From assembly GCF_025717045.1 (NCBI RefSeq), contig NZ_JAOVZN010000008.1, positions 241,538-305,537 on the forward strand: a stretch of 64,000 bases of DNA, given 5' to 3'. The stretch is from Flavobacterium sp. SH_e. Its GTDB lineage: Bacteria > Bacteroidota > Bacteroidia > Flavobacteriales > Flavobacteriaceae. The position numbers and the translations under genes were made by a program. Shown one piece after another: positions 26,491 to 34,768 of this stretch (positions are counted from its first letter, which is position 1; the number at the start of each line of letters is the position of its first letter). The notes under the pieces were generated by a model, which had not been told where the DNA came from, did not search any database, and saw only the letters and a list, made by a program, of their open reading frames with translations.

Positions 26491-27369
26491 ATGATACACG
26501 CAAAAAATATACATAAATTCTACGACAAACTTGAAGTTTTAAAAGGAGTCGATTTACATATCAAAAAAGGCGAAATTGTTTCTATCGTTGGTGCTTCGGG
26601 TGCTGGAAAAACGACTTTGTTACAGATTTTAGGAACTTTAGATAAACCAGACCATAATCCTGAGTCATCTTTGATAATTAATGGTAAAAATGTTCTAGAA
26701 CTTCAAGACATTAAAAATGACAATTCAAAACAAGAAAAGACATTTAAAATCATTACTTGGTTAGGCTCTTTTTATATCATTGTATTAGCCGTTTTTTTAT
26801 TGTTTTTTAGAAGCAAAATAGAGAATGATGTTTTTGGTTATGCCACATGGGGAATATTGTGTATGCCCATTTTTTTAATGGTGGTTTATTACAATCGTTA
26901 TTTTAAAAAGAAAAGCAAACAAGACAAAATATTATCCGATTTTAGAAACTTAAATTTAGGTTTTATATTTCAGTTTCATCAGCTTCTACCTGAGTTTACT
27001 GCTCTAGAAAACGTTTGTATTCCAGCGCACATTGCAGGCAAAAAGCAATCTGAAACAGAAAAAGAAGCCGTAAAACTCCTCAACTATTTAGGGCTTTCAC
27101 ATAGAATCAATCATAAACCAAGCGAACTTTCGGGCGGAGAACAACAGCGTGTTGCTGTTGCAAGAGCCTTAATCAACAAACCAGATGTGATTTTTGCCGA
27201 TGAACCTTCTGGGAATTTAGACACGCATTCTGCCGAAAATCTTCATGAATTGTTTTTTCAGCTTCGAGATGAGTTCGGACAAACTTTTGTCATTGTAACA
27301 CACAATGAAGAATTGGCCAATATGGCTGATAGAAAATTAATAATGTCCGACGGGCAAATTCTTTATTAA
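26491..27369 (+). CDS. lolD: LolD-type ABC ATPase with a two-helix membrane insertion
   Basis: A 292-residue ABC ATPase; LolD is normally about 225-235. Walker A is GASGAGKT (34-41), the Q-loop Q161 is in GFIFQFHQLLPEF, the signature is LSGGEQ (213-218), Walker B is VIFADEP (233-239) and the H-loop is H271. QFHQLLPEFTALENVCIP and the signature-to-Walker-B segment are characteristic of LolD-like lipoprotein-release ATPases. Residues about 73-147 have no counterpart in LolD: they contain two hydrophobic stretches, about 85-106 and 115-135, before the conserved DFRNLNLGF. The coding frame runs through without stops. The stop overlaps the next gene's ATG by one base (TAATG). Substrate and permease partner are not visible nearby. 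Confidence 0.85.
   Translation: MIHAKNIHKFYDKLEVLKGVDLHIKKGEIVSIVGASGAGKTTLLQILGTLDKPDHNPESSLIINGKNVLELQDIKNDNSKQEKTFKIITWLGSFYIIVLAVFLLFFRSKIENDVFGYATWGILCMPIFLMVVYYNRYFKKKSKQDKILSDFRNLNLGFIFQFHQLLPEFTALENVCIPAHIAGKKQSETEKEAVKLLNYLGLSHRINHKPSELSGGEQQRVAVARALINKPDVIFADEPSGNLDTHSAENLHELFFQLRDEFGQTFVIVTHNEELANMADRKLIMSDGQILY
26707..26931 (+). other. In-frame insertion encoding two hydrophobic segments in the LolD-like gene
   Basis: About 225 bp encoding residues 73-147 lie between Walker A and the Q-loop, where normal LolD proteins have a few residues. Two 20-22 residue hydrophobic stretches with a short charged link (RSKIEND) predict a membrane hairpin. I see no clear target-site duplication around it. 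Confidence 0.7.
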
Positions 27370-29069
27370 TGATTTTAATTGCAATTAGCTGGATTTATAT
27401 TTTATTCACAACCATTAATTTAGGTGTTGGTCTGGATAAAACAATGAAACTCAACAACAAAAATTTTGCAATTACTTCAATTCTAGGATTATTTTCAACT
27501 ACAATGGTTGCAAGCATTTGGGCCGTTTTTGGAAGAATTAATATAGAATTTCATATCGTTTTAATACTTCTGAATGTTTTTTTATTGCTAAAATTTCACA
27601 ATTCGGTTATTGATCTTTACAAGTCATTTTTATTAGAATTACAGCAATTACAAAAAAGTTTGCAGATCATTCTGGCTGTCGTTACAGTTCTTATTCTTTT
27701 ACAATGTGCTTCAATTCCTTGTGTAATTGATAACGAATCCTATTATATCCAAACCATAAAATGGCTTAATGAATATGGCTTTGTAAAAGGACTTGCAAAT
27801 CTTCATTTATTTTACGGACAGACGAGCGGCTGGCATATTACGCAAAGTGTTTTTAATTTTTCCTTTTTATACAAAAATTTCAATGATTTAAGCGGTTTTT
27901 GCCTCTTATTAGGAAATGTATTTGCCATTCAGAAACTAAATGAATATAGTAAAAATGGCAATAAGAATTATCTATTAGTCGGATTATTGCCTTTATTTAA
28001 TATTTTCTTTTTTCAATTTATAAGCGCACCTTCTCCAGATATTCCTGTTTATATTTTTTCATTTATTTTCTTCTTTTATTTTTTAGAAAACTTTAAACAA
28101 ATAACTTCTGAGACATTTTATTTGCTTTTGATTTTAGTTCTTTTTTTACTTTACATCAAAAATACAACGCTAACATTTGCTGTTTTTCCTTTAATTCTAT
28201 TGCCCTTTAATTTCAAATCGTTGTCAGGAAAACTTCTAAAACCGATTTTATTAAGCGCATCAGTAATTATACTTTTTTTCATTAAAAACCTTATTATCTG
28301 CGGATCACCTCTTTTTCCGTCTAAAATATTTCCAACACTAACAACAGATTATGCTATCCCAAGTGCAATTCAGACTTTTTATTATGACAACCTAAAATAT
28401 TACGGCTATTTTATTACAGCTGAACAATATAATTCAATGTCAGTTTGGGATTTATTTATAAGATGGATTACGTTGCCAAAATTGAATGGATTATTTAATA
28501 AACTCAGCGTCTTTTTCATTTTAGTTCTACCTTTTTTTATTTATAAATTTAAAAATGAAAAAGCACTTTGGCTACTTTATGCCAACATGATACTGCAAAT
28601 ATTTTTGCTTTTAATAACCTCTCCGCAATATCGTTTTTTCATTCAATTCGTTTTATTTTTCTCTCTCTTTTGTTTTATCTGTTTAATACAGAACAAAAAA
28701 TTAATGAATGTATTATTAGTCCTTTCGCAAATCCCAATTGCAATTATTTTATTTTTCCCTTTTAATCTAAGTAAATTTGCAAATCATAAATCGTTGATGG
28801 AAATAAGTACATTTTCTACTAATAATATTGTTTTTCCTTACCAAAATTCAAAAAGCAATACCACTTTTGAAAATATACAATTAGGAAATCTAAAATATAA
28901 TTCTCCTCAAAAAAATGATTTTTTATGGGCAAGCGGTAATGGAGATTTGCCTTGTGTCAATAAAAAACAAATTGATACTTTTGAAAAATATTTTCAGTAC
29001 ATTCCTCAAATGCGTACTAATGAATTAAAAGACGGTTTTTACGCGAAAAAAATCTCAAAAAATGAATAA
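27369..29069 (+). CDS. Polytopic membrane protein, LIC_10190-like (possible glycan-related)
   Basis: A 566-residue protein with roughly 11-12 membrane helices. It resembles the LIC_10190-type membrane proteins: D121-N-E123-S-Y-Y followed by KWLNEYGFVKGLANLH, which recalls the loop motif of oligosaccharyltransferase- or glycosyltransferase-like GT-C proteins. A hydrophilic C-terminal domain of about 80 residues follows the last helix. Translation is coupled to the LolD-like gene by a one-base overlap and to the TIGR02757 gene by an 8-base overlap. Substrate unknown. Confidence 0.75.
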   Translation: MILIAISWIYILFTTINLGVGLDKTMKLNNKNFAITSILGLFSTTMVASIWAVFGRINIEFHIVLILLNVFLLLKFHNSVIDLYKSFLLELQQLQKSLQIILAVVTVLILLQCASIPCVIDNESYYIQTIKWLNEYGFVKGLANLHLFYGQTSGWHITQSVFNFSFLYKNFNDLSGFCLLLGNVFAIQKLNEYSKNGNKNYLLVGLLPLFNIFFFQFISAPSPDIPVYIFSFIFFFYFLENFKQITSETFYLLLILVLFLLYIKNTTLTFAVFPLILLPFNFKSLSGKLLKPILLSASVIILFFIKNLIICGSPLFPSKIFPTLTTDYAIPSAIQTFYYDNLKYYGYFITAEQYNSMSVWDLFIRWITLPKLNGLFNKLSVFFILVLPFFIYKFKNEKALWLLYANMILQIFLLLITSPQYRFFIQFVLFFSLFCFICLIQNKKLMNVLLVLSQIPIAIILFFPFNLSKFANHKSLMEISTFSTNNIVFPYQNSKSNTTFENIQLGNLKYNSPQKNDFLWASGNGDLPCVNKKQIDTFEKYFQYIPQMRTNELKDGFYAKKISKNE

Positions 29070-29826
29070 ATCAGAACTGAAAGAATTTCTAGACGAAAAA
29101 GTCATTCAATATAACAATCAGGATTTCATAGAAAGTGATCCTGTCCAGATTCCGCATCTTTTTACCCAAAAAGAAGATATCGAAATCGCAGGTTTTCTTA
29201 GCGCATCTATTGCTTGGGGAAACCGTAAAATGATTATCAAAAATTCGCATAAAATGATGGAATTAATGGGCAATACGCCTTACGATTTCGTCATGTCACA
29301 TTCTGATGAAGATTTAGCCAGACTAGAAACATTTGTTCATAGAACTTTTAACGGAAATGATTTTGCTGGTTTTATAAAAGGTTTAAAAAACATCTACCAA
29401 AACCACAACGGATTAGAAAATGCCTTTGCTAAAAATCAAGAAAAAGACAGTTTGCAGAAAAGCATCAGTGAATTCAAAAAAATATTCTTCGAAACAGATC
29501 ATTTAGCGCGAACTCAAAAACACATTTCAGATCCGTTAAATAATTCAGCGGCGAAGAGAATCAATATGTACCTGCGATGGATGGTGCGCCAAGATGCAAA
29601 AGGAGTCGATTTAGGAATCTGGAAAAGCATTTCGCCTTCAGTTTTATCTTGTCCGCTTGACGTGCATTCAGGAAACGTTGCCCGCAAACTTGGAATCCTT
29701 TCGCGAAAGCAAAATGATGCTAAAGCTTTATTGGAGTTAGACACGAAATTAAGAGAAATGGACGCTCAAGATCCTGTGAAATATGATTTTGCTTTATTCG
29801 GATTAGGTGTTTTTGAAGGGTTTTAA
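29062..29826 (+). CDS. TIGR02757 family protein (DUF2400)
   Basis: A 254-residue soluble protein matching the TIGR02757/DUF2400 family: IPHLFTQKEDIEIAGFLSASIAWGNRK (two blocks), RMNMYLRWMVRQD-type sequence and PLDVHSGNVARKLG. Members occur widely in Bacteroidota and some other phyla; function is unknown, though structural similarity to HhH-type DNA glycosylases has been suggested. It overlaps the preceding membrane protein gene by 8 bp (ATGAATAA), so the three genes from 26491 form one transcriptional unit. Confidence 0.85.
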   Translation: MNKSELKEFLDEKVIQYNNQDFIESDPVQIPHLFTQKEDIEIAGFLSASIAWGNRKMIIKNSHKMMELMGNTPYDFVMSHSDEDLARLETFVHRTFNGNDFAGFIKGLKNIYQNHNGLENAFAKNQEKDSLQKSISEFKKIFFETDHLARTQKHISDPLNNSAAKRINMYLRWMVRQDAKGVDLGIWKSISPSVLSCPLDVHSGNVARKLGILSRKQNDAKALLELDTKLREMDAQDPVKYDFALFGLGVFEGF

Positions 29827-29852
29827 ACTGCTTAAAATCTAAAAATATACGA

Positions 29853-29899
29853 TTCACGCTCTTATCGTTGCGCTCTTCGACTTCGCTGAGAGTGACATT
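29853..29899. repeat. CTTCGCTGAGAGTGACA-type repeat with short inverted ends
   Basis: TCACGCTCT at the left pairs with AGAGTGA at the right around a 26-nt middle that contains CGCTCTTCGACTTCGCTG. It belongs to the same GTCA-type word family as 14862 and 19097. Confidence 0.6.
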
Positions 29900-29957
29900 C
29901 AAAGTGGTAATACGACATCAAAAATTACAAATTCAACAAAAAACCATGAATTTAACG

Positions 29958-29965
29958 TACATTTG
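29958..29965 (+). promoter_or_regulatory. Candidate -7 element TACATTTG of the helicase gene
   Basis: TACATTTG matches TAnnTTTG 18 bp before the ATG. No TTG lies at the usual distance upstream. Confidence 0.45.
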
Positions 29966-29982
29966 CACAAAATTTAAAGCAA

Positions 29983-31329
29983 ATGAGCACTTTCGAAAAA
30001 TTCAATCTTCCAAAATCATTACAAAAAGCAGTTGACGAATTAGGATTTGTTACGCCTACTCCTATTCAAGAAAAATCTTTTTCTGTAATCATGTCTGGAC
30101 GTGATATGATGGGAATTGCACAAACCGGAACTGGTAAAACATTTGCTTATTTACTTCCCCTTTTAAAGCTTTACAAATTCACTCATACCAATACTCCAAA
30201 GATTGTAATTTTGGTTCCAACTCGTGAATTAGTAGTTCAGGTTGTAGAGGAAGTAGAAAAACTGACTACATATATGTCGGTTAAAACTTTAGGTATTTAC
30301 GGAGGTGTAAACATCAATACACAGAAAAAAGCCGTTTACGAAGGTGTTGACATATTAGTTGGAACGCCTGGACGTACAATGGATTTAGCGCTTGACGCAG
30401 TTGTTCGTTTTGATGAAACTCAAAAACTAGTTATTGACGAGTTTGACGAAATGCTAAATTTAGGTTTCAGACCGCAGTTGACTTCGCTTTTTGCGATGAT
30501 GAAGACCAAACGTCAAAACATTCTTTTCTCGGCAACGATGACAGATGAAGTTGATGATTTATTAAATGATTATTTCGATTTTCCTGAAGAAGTGACATTG
30601 GCCCCATCAGGAACTCCTCTTGAAAAGATTACTCAGCTTACTTATAATGTTCCGAATTTTAATACCAAAGTAAATCTATTGAAACATTTACTGGAAACCG
30701 ACGAAAGTATGAGTCGTATTTTGGTTTTCGTAAACAATAAAAAGATTTCAGATATGCTTTTCAATCGCATTGATGAGCTTTTTGAAGGACAATTTGGTGT
30801 AATTCACTCTAATAAATCTCAAAATTATCGTTTGAATACAATGGCTGAATTCCAAGAAGGAAATCTTCGCGGCTTAATTACTACCGACGTTATGGCGAGA
30901 GGTTTGGATATTTCTAATATCACACACGTAATTAACTTTGAACTTCCGGAAGAACCAGAATTGTATATGCACAGAATTGGTCGTACGGGTCGTGCAGATG
31001 CAACGGGAACGGCTATTAGTTTTGTTACTCCAAGAGAAGAAGAATTCAAAATTGAAACGGAACTTTTAATGGATCAAGAGCTAAAAATAGCTGATTTCCC
31101 TGAAGAAGTTGAAATCTCAGAAAAGCTTATTGAAGCTGAAAAAGATAAACTGCCAAGAAAGTTTTTAATGAAAAAACCAAAACTAGAAGGTGATGGCGCT
31201 TTTCACGAAAAATCTAAAAAGAACCAAAAAGTCAATCTTGGTGGTCCTTCAAAAACAAAAAAGAAAACTCACGGTTCTGTCAACAGAAATATGTTGAAGA
31301 CAAGAAACGAGAAGAAGAAGAAAAAATAA
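29983..31329 (+). CDS. DEAD-box-like RNA helicase with DEFD motif II
   Basis: A 448-residue helicase. Motifs in order: Q-motif near 24-30 (TPTPIQ), I AQTGTGKT (46-53), Ia PTRELVVQ, Ib VGTPGR, II DEFD (152-155) instead of DEAD, III SAT (183-185), IV ILVFVNN, V TDVMARGLD and VI HRIGRTGR (330-337). A basic, Lys-rich tail of about 60 residues follows, as in RhlE-type helicases. It presumably remodels RNA in ribosome assembly or mRNA turnover. The Ala-to-Phe change in motif II is unusual, but the catalytic D152, E153 and D155 are present. Confidence 0.9.
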   Translation: MSTFEKFNLPKSLQKAVDELGFVTPTPIQEKSFSVIMSGRDMMGIAQTGTGKTFAYLLPLLKLYKFTHTNTPKIVILVPTRELVVQVVEEVEKLTTYMSVKTLGIYGGVNINTQKKAVYEGVDILVGTPGRTMDLALDAVVRFDETQKLVIDEFDEMLNLGFRPQLTSLFAMMKTKRQNILFSATMTDEVDDLLNDYFDFPEEVTLAPSGTPLEKITQLTYNVPNFNTKVNLLKHLLETDESMSRILVFVNNKKISDMLFNRIDELFEGQFGVIHSNKSQNYRLNTMAEFQEGNLRGLITTDVMARGLDISNITHVINFELPEEPELYMHRIGRTGRADATGTAISFVTPREEEFKIETELLMDQELKIADFPEEVEISEKLIEAEKDKLPRKFLMKKPKLEGDGAFHEKSKKNQKVNLGGPSKTKKKTHGSVNRNMLKTRNEKKKKK

Positions 31330-31334
31330 GTCTC

Positions 31335-31395
31335 AGTTTTCAGTCACAGTTTTCAGTTTGTACAATACTGAAAACTGTGACTGCGACTGAAAACT
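31335..31395. repeat. AGTTTTCAGT(CGCAGT)n inverted repeat
   Basis: Left arm from 31335 (AGTTTTCAGTCACAGTTTTC) pairs with right arm 31367-31395, whose reverse complement carries one extra CGCAGT hexamer. The pair lies just past the helicase stop and may act as its terminator. Confidence 0.8.
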
Positions 31396-31397
31396 TT

Positions 31398-32510
31398 CTA
31401 GATCTTAGTAAAAACTAGTCCCACTGGCGAACACAACTGTATTCTTCTTCCAGTATCTGTAATTTTTCCTGTTGCGATATCTCTTTTAAAAATAACTATA
31501 TCATTAGTATATTGATGCCCTACTAAAAGGTAATTTCCTGTTGGATCAATAGCAAAATCTCTTGGCCCTTTTCCTAATGTACTTTGCTGTTCTACTAATT
31601 CTAAAGCTCCTGTTTTAAGAATTTTATAAACCGAAATAGCATTAGCATCAACACGATCAGAAACATATAAAAAGTTTCCGTCAGGCGAAAGCTTAATTGC
31701 CGCTGCTCCTGTTCCTCCTTTAAAATCTTTTGGCAAAATACTTGTTTCAGCAACTACTTTTAAACTTCCTGTTTTATCCCAGCTTAAAGTCGTTAAAGTT
31801 CCATCTAATTCCTGAACTAAATAAACAAATTTCCCGTCTTTGCTGAAAGTTAAATGTCTTGGCCCGCTTCCTGGTTTTACATCTACACTTCCTTTTAAAG
31901 TTAGAATTTCGCTTTTTGAAGCTGGATTATATTTATAAATAAAAACTTTATCTAAACCTAAATCGTTCGAAAGCACAAACTTTTTATCTGGCGAAAAAAC
32001 AACCATATGCACGTGCGCTTTTTCCTGACGAGCCGCATTTGGTCCTTTTCCTTCATGCTGAATCAATTGCTGAACTTCTGTAATGCTTCCATCTGTGTTT
32101 TTCTTAAAAACTACAATGTTTCCACCAGAATAATTCGCAACGATTACATTTTTATCATCATTAATCAAATGACAGGGATCTGCTCCTAAAGCATCATTTT
32201 TATTCAAAAAATTCACTTTTCCAGAACCCGAATCGTACGAAAAGGCACTTACGGTACTTTGTGTCCCGTTTTCGTTTACTGCATAAATAAACTTATTGTC
32301 AGCAGAAACCGACAAATAACTTGGACTCACAACGTTTTCAGAAGAATTTTTCAATTTATACTCACCGTTTGTAACATCAAATTCATAAACATAGATTCCG
32401 TTACTTTGGCAAGTATTGGTATAGGTTCCAACCAATAAATTGAACTTATTTTGAGCTTTAACCGTGGTTAATGATAAAGCTGAAAATAACACTAGATATA
32501 TTTTTTTCAT
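31398..32510 (-). CDS. Secreted lactonase-family beta-propeller protein (6-phosphogluconolactonase-like)
   Basis: A 370-residue protein. I start it at ATG 32510 (MKKIYLVLFSAL), which gives a signal peptide cleaved after VKAQ; the frame extends 33 bp upstream without improving it. Seven repeats of a beta-propeller follow, with family segments LLVGTYTN, GPNAARQEKAHVHMV, GSGPRHLTF and GKGPRDFAIDPTGNYLLVGHQ (two blocks). The family includes Pgl, which hydrolyses 6-phosphogluconolactone in the cytoplasm; the exported signal here makes a periplasmic or secreted sugar-lactone function more likely. It ends at the inverted repeat shared with the helicase. Confidence 0.88.
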   Translation of the reverse strand: MKKIYLVLFSALSLTTVKAQNKFNLLVGTYTNTCQSNGIYVYEFDVTNGEYKLKNSSENVVSPSYLSVSADNKFIYAVNENGTQSTVSAFSYDSGSGKVNFLNKNDALGADPCHLINDDKNVIVANYSGGNIVVFKKNTDGSITEVQQLIQHEGKGPNAARQEKAHVHMVVFSPDKKFVLSNDLGLDKVFIYKYNPASKSEILTLKGSVDVKPGSGPRHLTFSKDGKFVYLVQELDGTLTTLSWDKTGSLKVVAETSILPKDFKGGTGAAAIKLSPDGNFLYVSDRVDANAISVYKILKTGALELVEQQSTLGKGPRDFAIDPTGNYLLVGHQYTNDIVIFKRDIATGKITDTGRRIQLCSPVGLVFTKI

Positions 32511-32609
32511 AGTTTGTTTTTTTGAATTAGCTAAAATAAGCAATAATATTTGTTCAAAATAAATTCTTTATCACAAAGAATTTACAAAAGTTCCATTTTT
32601 TGGTATTTT

Positions 32610-32700
32610 TTAAAACCCTATAAGTTATATAAGTCTGACTTTCGACTTTTGACTTTCGACTTTACTTATAATCTCTTACATGAACTTATATGGTTTAATA
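32610..32700. repeat. AAACC(A)TATAAGTT inverted repeat with internal GACTTTCGACTTT words
   Basis: AAAACCCTATAAGTTATATA near 32611 pairs imperfectly with ACATGAACTTATATGGTTTA ending near 32698. Between them CTGACTTTCGACTTTTGACT and a second GACTTTCGACTTT form direct repeats, as at 20889-20956. The first word recurs at the end of the window (63981-63993). The gap 32511-32771 has no gene. Confidence 0.7.
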
Positions 32701-32713
32701 AATTTTTAATTCG

Positions 32714-32721
32714 TATTTTTG
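32714..32721 (+). promoter_or_regulatory. Candidate -7 element TATTTTTG of the BatA-domain gene
   Basis: TATTTTTG matches TAnnTTTG 51 bp before the start codon. No TTG is found 17-23 nt upstream. Confidence 0.4.
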
Positions 32722-32771
32722 ACCAGCATCTTCGCGAAAAACAAAACGTAGTGAAGTAAATCGAAGCCAGA

Positions 32772-34700
32772 ATGCATTTTAAACATCCCGAAATTCTATA
32801 CTTTCTGTTTTTATTGATCGTTCCATTTTTGGTTCACTTATTTCAATTAAGACGATTTAAAACTTCCTATTTTACCAATGTTCGATTCTTAAAAGAACTT
32901 GCTATTCAGACTCGTAAAAGTTCTAAAATCAAAAAAAGACTTTTATTAGCCACACGTTTATTATTACTTACTTGTGCGATTATCGCGTTTGCACAACCTT
33001 TTTTTGAAGCCGCCGACAGCAAGAACGCTTCAAATGAAATGTATATTGTACTTGACAATTCGTTCAGTATGCAGGCAAAAGGCAAAAAAGGCGAATTGTT
33101 AAAAAGAGCTGTTCAAGAATTACTTGAAAATACTCCCGAAAACACTCAGTTTTCACTTTTAACAAACACCGAAAACTTTTGGAATACTGATATAAAATCA
33201 TCTAAAAGCGCTTTACAAAATCTAAAATACAGCGCAACTTCTTTTGATCTTTCGGCAATTACAGCTAAAATTAAAGCACATAAATCGGCTTACAAAAAAG
33301 ATATTGTCATTATTACAGATGCCGTTGGTTTAAAAGAAAAAGATATTGCTACTATAGATTTTGAAGAGAAACCCTATTTCATAGTTCCAGAAGCAGAACA
33401 GAAAAACAACGTTTCTATTGATAGCGTTTACATTAATCAAACTTTAGAAAACTTCTATGAAATTGGCATTAATTTGTCTGCTTATGGCGAAGATTTCAAA
33501 CCTATTTCTACAGCTTTATATAATCAAAACAAACTGATTGCCAAAACAATTATCAATTTTGATACGAAGAAAAAGAAAATCAATTTCACAATTCCAAAAG
33601 AAGCTTTTCATGGATATGTTGCAATTGAAGACAACGGTTTAACTTATGACAACAAATTGTTTTTCAGTATTTCTAAAAGCAAAAAAACAAACGTTATCAG
33701 CATTGGCGAACCTGAAAAAAGTAATTTCTTGTCTCGAATTTACACATCTGCAGAATTCAATTATAACAATTACCCAATCAGCGCTTTAGATTATAATAGT
33801 TTAGAAAAACAAAATACTATTATTCTAAACGAATTAATTGACATTCCGCAAGCATTGCAAACGACTTTAAAAGCTTTTGTCTCTAAAGGAGGAAATTTGG
33901 TTGTTATTCCATCTGAAAAAACATCTCTTTCAAGCTTAAATGCATTGTTGGGGAATTTTGGGAAAATTCAATTCGGAAATTTAGAAACCAACAGTAAATT
34001 AATCACTAAAATTAATTTTGATCATCCATTATTTTCAGGCGTTTTCGAAAACAAAATAACCAATTTCCAATATCCGAAAGTAAACGGTTCGTTTGCTGTT
34101 TCGAGCTCTTATCCAGCTGTTCTCTCTTTTGAAGATCAGACTCCATTTGTAACAGCTGTTCAAAATCAAGTTGCAGGAATAACTGTTTTTACAGCACCAA
34201 TTAATAGTGCAAATTCTAATTTTCAGCAATCTCCTTTAATTGTTCCTTTGTTTTATAAAATAGCTCAAAACAATCAGAAAACTGGCGTAAATGCTTTAAC
34301 AATTGGAAACAATCAGCCTTATTTTGTTGATGTTTTATTGACTAAAGATGCAATTTTAGAAGTAAAAGGAACAGAAGATTCTTTTATTCCAGTTCAGCAG
34401 ATTCTAAACAATAAAGTAAAATTAACTTTTAATGATTTCCCAGAAACTGCTGGAAATTATGGAATTTTCGACAAAAAAGAATGGGTAGAAAATATCAGTT
34501 TTAATTACAATAGAACCGAAAGTGATTTAAGTCAAGTAAACACTAATGTAGTTTCTGATTTTAAAACTGCCGATACGATTTCGACTATTTTTAATACGCT
34601 ACAAACTGAACGAACTGACAGCCAAATTTGGAAATGGTTTGTTATCTTTGCACTGTTATTTTTAGCATTAGAAATGGCAATTATAAAATTTGTAAAATAG
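32772..34700 (+). CDS. BatA-domain (aerotolerance regulator N-terminal) membrane protein with VWA-like domain
   Basis: A 642-residue protein beginning with the BatA/aerotolerance regulator motif (FKHPEILYFLFLLIVPFLVHLFQLRRFK, read as blocks) with two membrane helices in the first 75 residues. A VWA-like segment follows with a metal-ion site D95-N-S97-F-S99 (VLDNSFSM). The middle has Ser/Thr and Lys/Asn-rich periplasmic sequence and a glutamine-amidotransferase-like stretch (LKAFVSKGGNLVVIPSE), and one membrane helix ends the protein. Relatives occur in Bacteroidota next to MoxR-VWA complexes or cell-surface genes; function is unproven. The dihydroorotase-like gene follows 68 bp downstream. 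Confidence 0.85.
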   Translation: MHFKHPEILYFLFLLIVPFLVHLFQLRRFKTSYFTNVRFLKELAIQTRKSSKIKKRLLLATRLLLLTCAIIAFAQPFFEAADSKNASNEMYIVLDNSFSMQAKGKKGELLKRAVQELLENTPENTQFSLLTNTENFWNTDIKSSKSALQNLKYSATSFDLSAITAKIKAHKSAYKKDIVIITDAVGLKEKDIATIDFEEKPYFIVPEAEQKNNVSIDSVYINQTLENFYEIGINLSAYGEDFKPISTALYNQNKLIAKTIINFDTKKKKINFTIPKEAFHGYVAIEDNGLTYDNKLFFSISKSKKTNVISIGEPEKSNFLSRIYTSAEFNYNNYPISALDYNSLEKQNTIILNELIDIPQALQTTLKAFVSKGGNLVVIPSEKTSLSSLNALLGNFGKIQFGNLETNSKLITKINFDHPLFSGVFENKITNFQYPKVNGSFAVSSSYPAVLSFEDQTPFVTAVQNQVAGITVFTAPINSANSNFQQSPLIVPLFYKIAQNNQKTGVNALTIGNNQPYFVDVLLTKDAILEVKGTEDSFIPVQQILNNKVKLTFNDFPETAGNYGIFDKKEWVENISFNYNRTESDLSQVNTNVVSDFKTADTISTIFNTLQTERTDSQIWKWFVIFALLFLALEMAIIKFVK

Positions 34701-34768
34701 AATTCGCGTTTGTTTAAAAGCATTTTACTTTTTACAAAAATCATTTTACGACAAAAAAATATCTACAT

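Noticed and set aside
32550..32759. A 69-codon plus-strand frame before the BatA-domain gene
   Set aside because: It consists largely of dispersed-repeat words (GACTTTCGACTTT, TATAAGTT) and contains the -7 element of the next gene.
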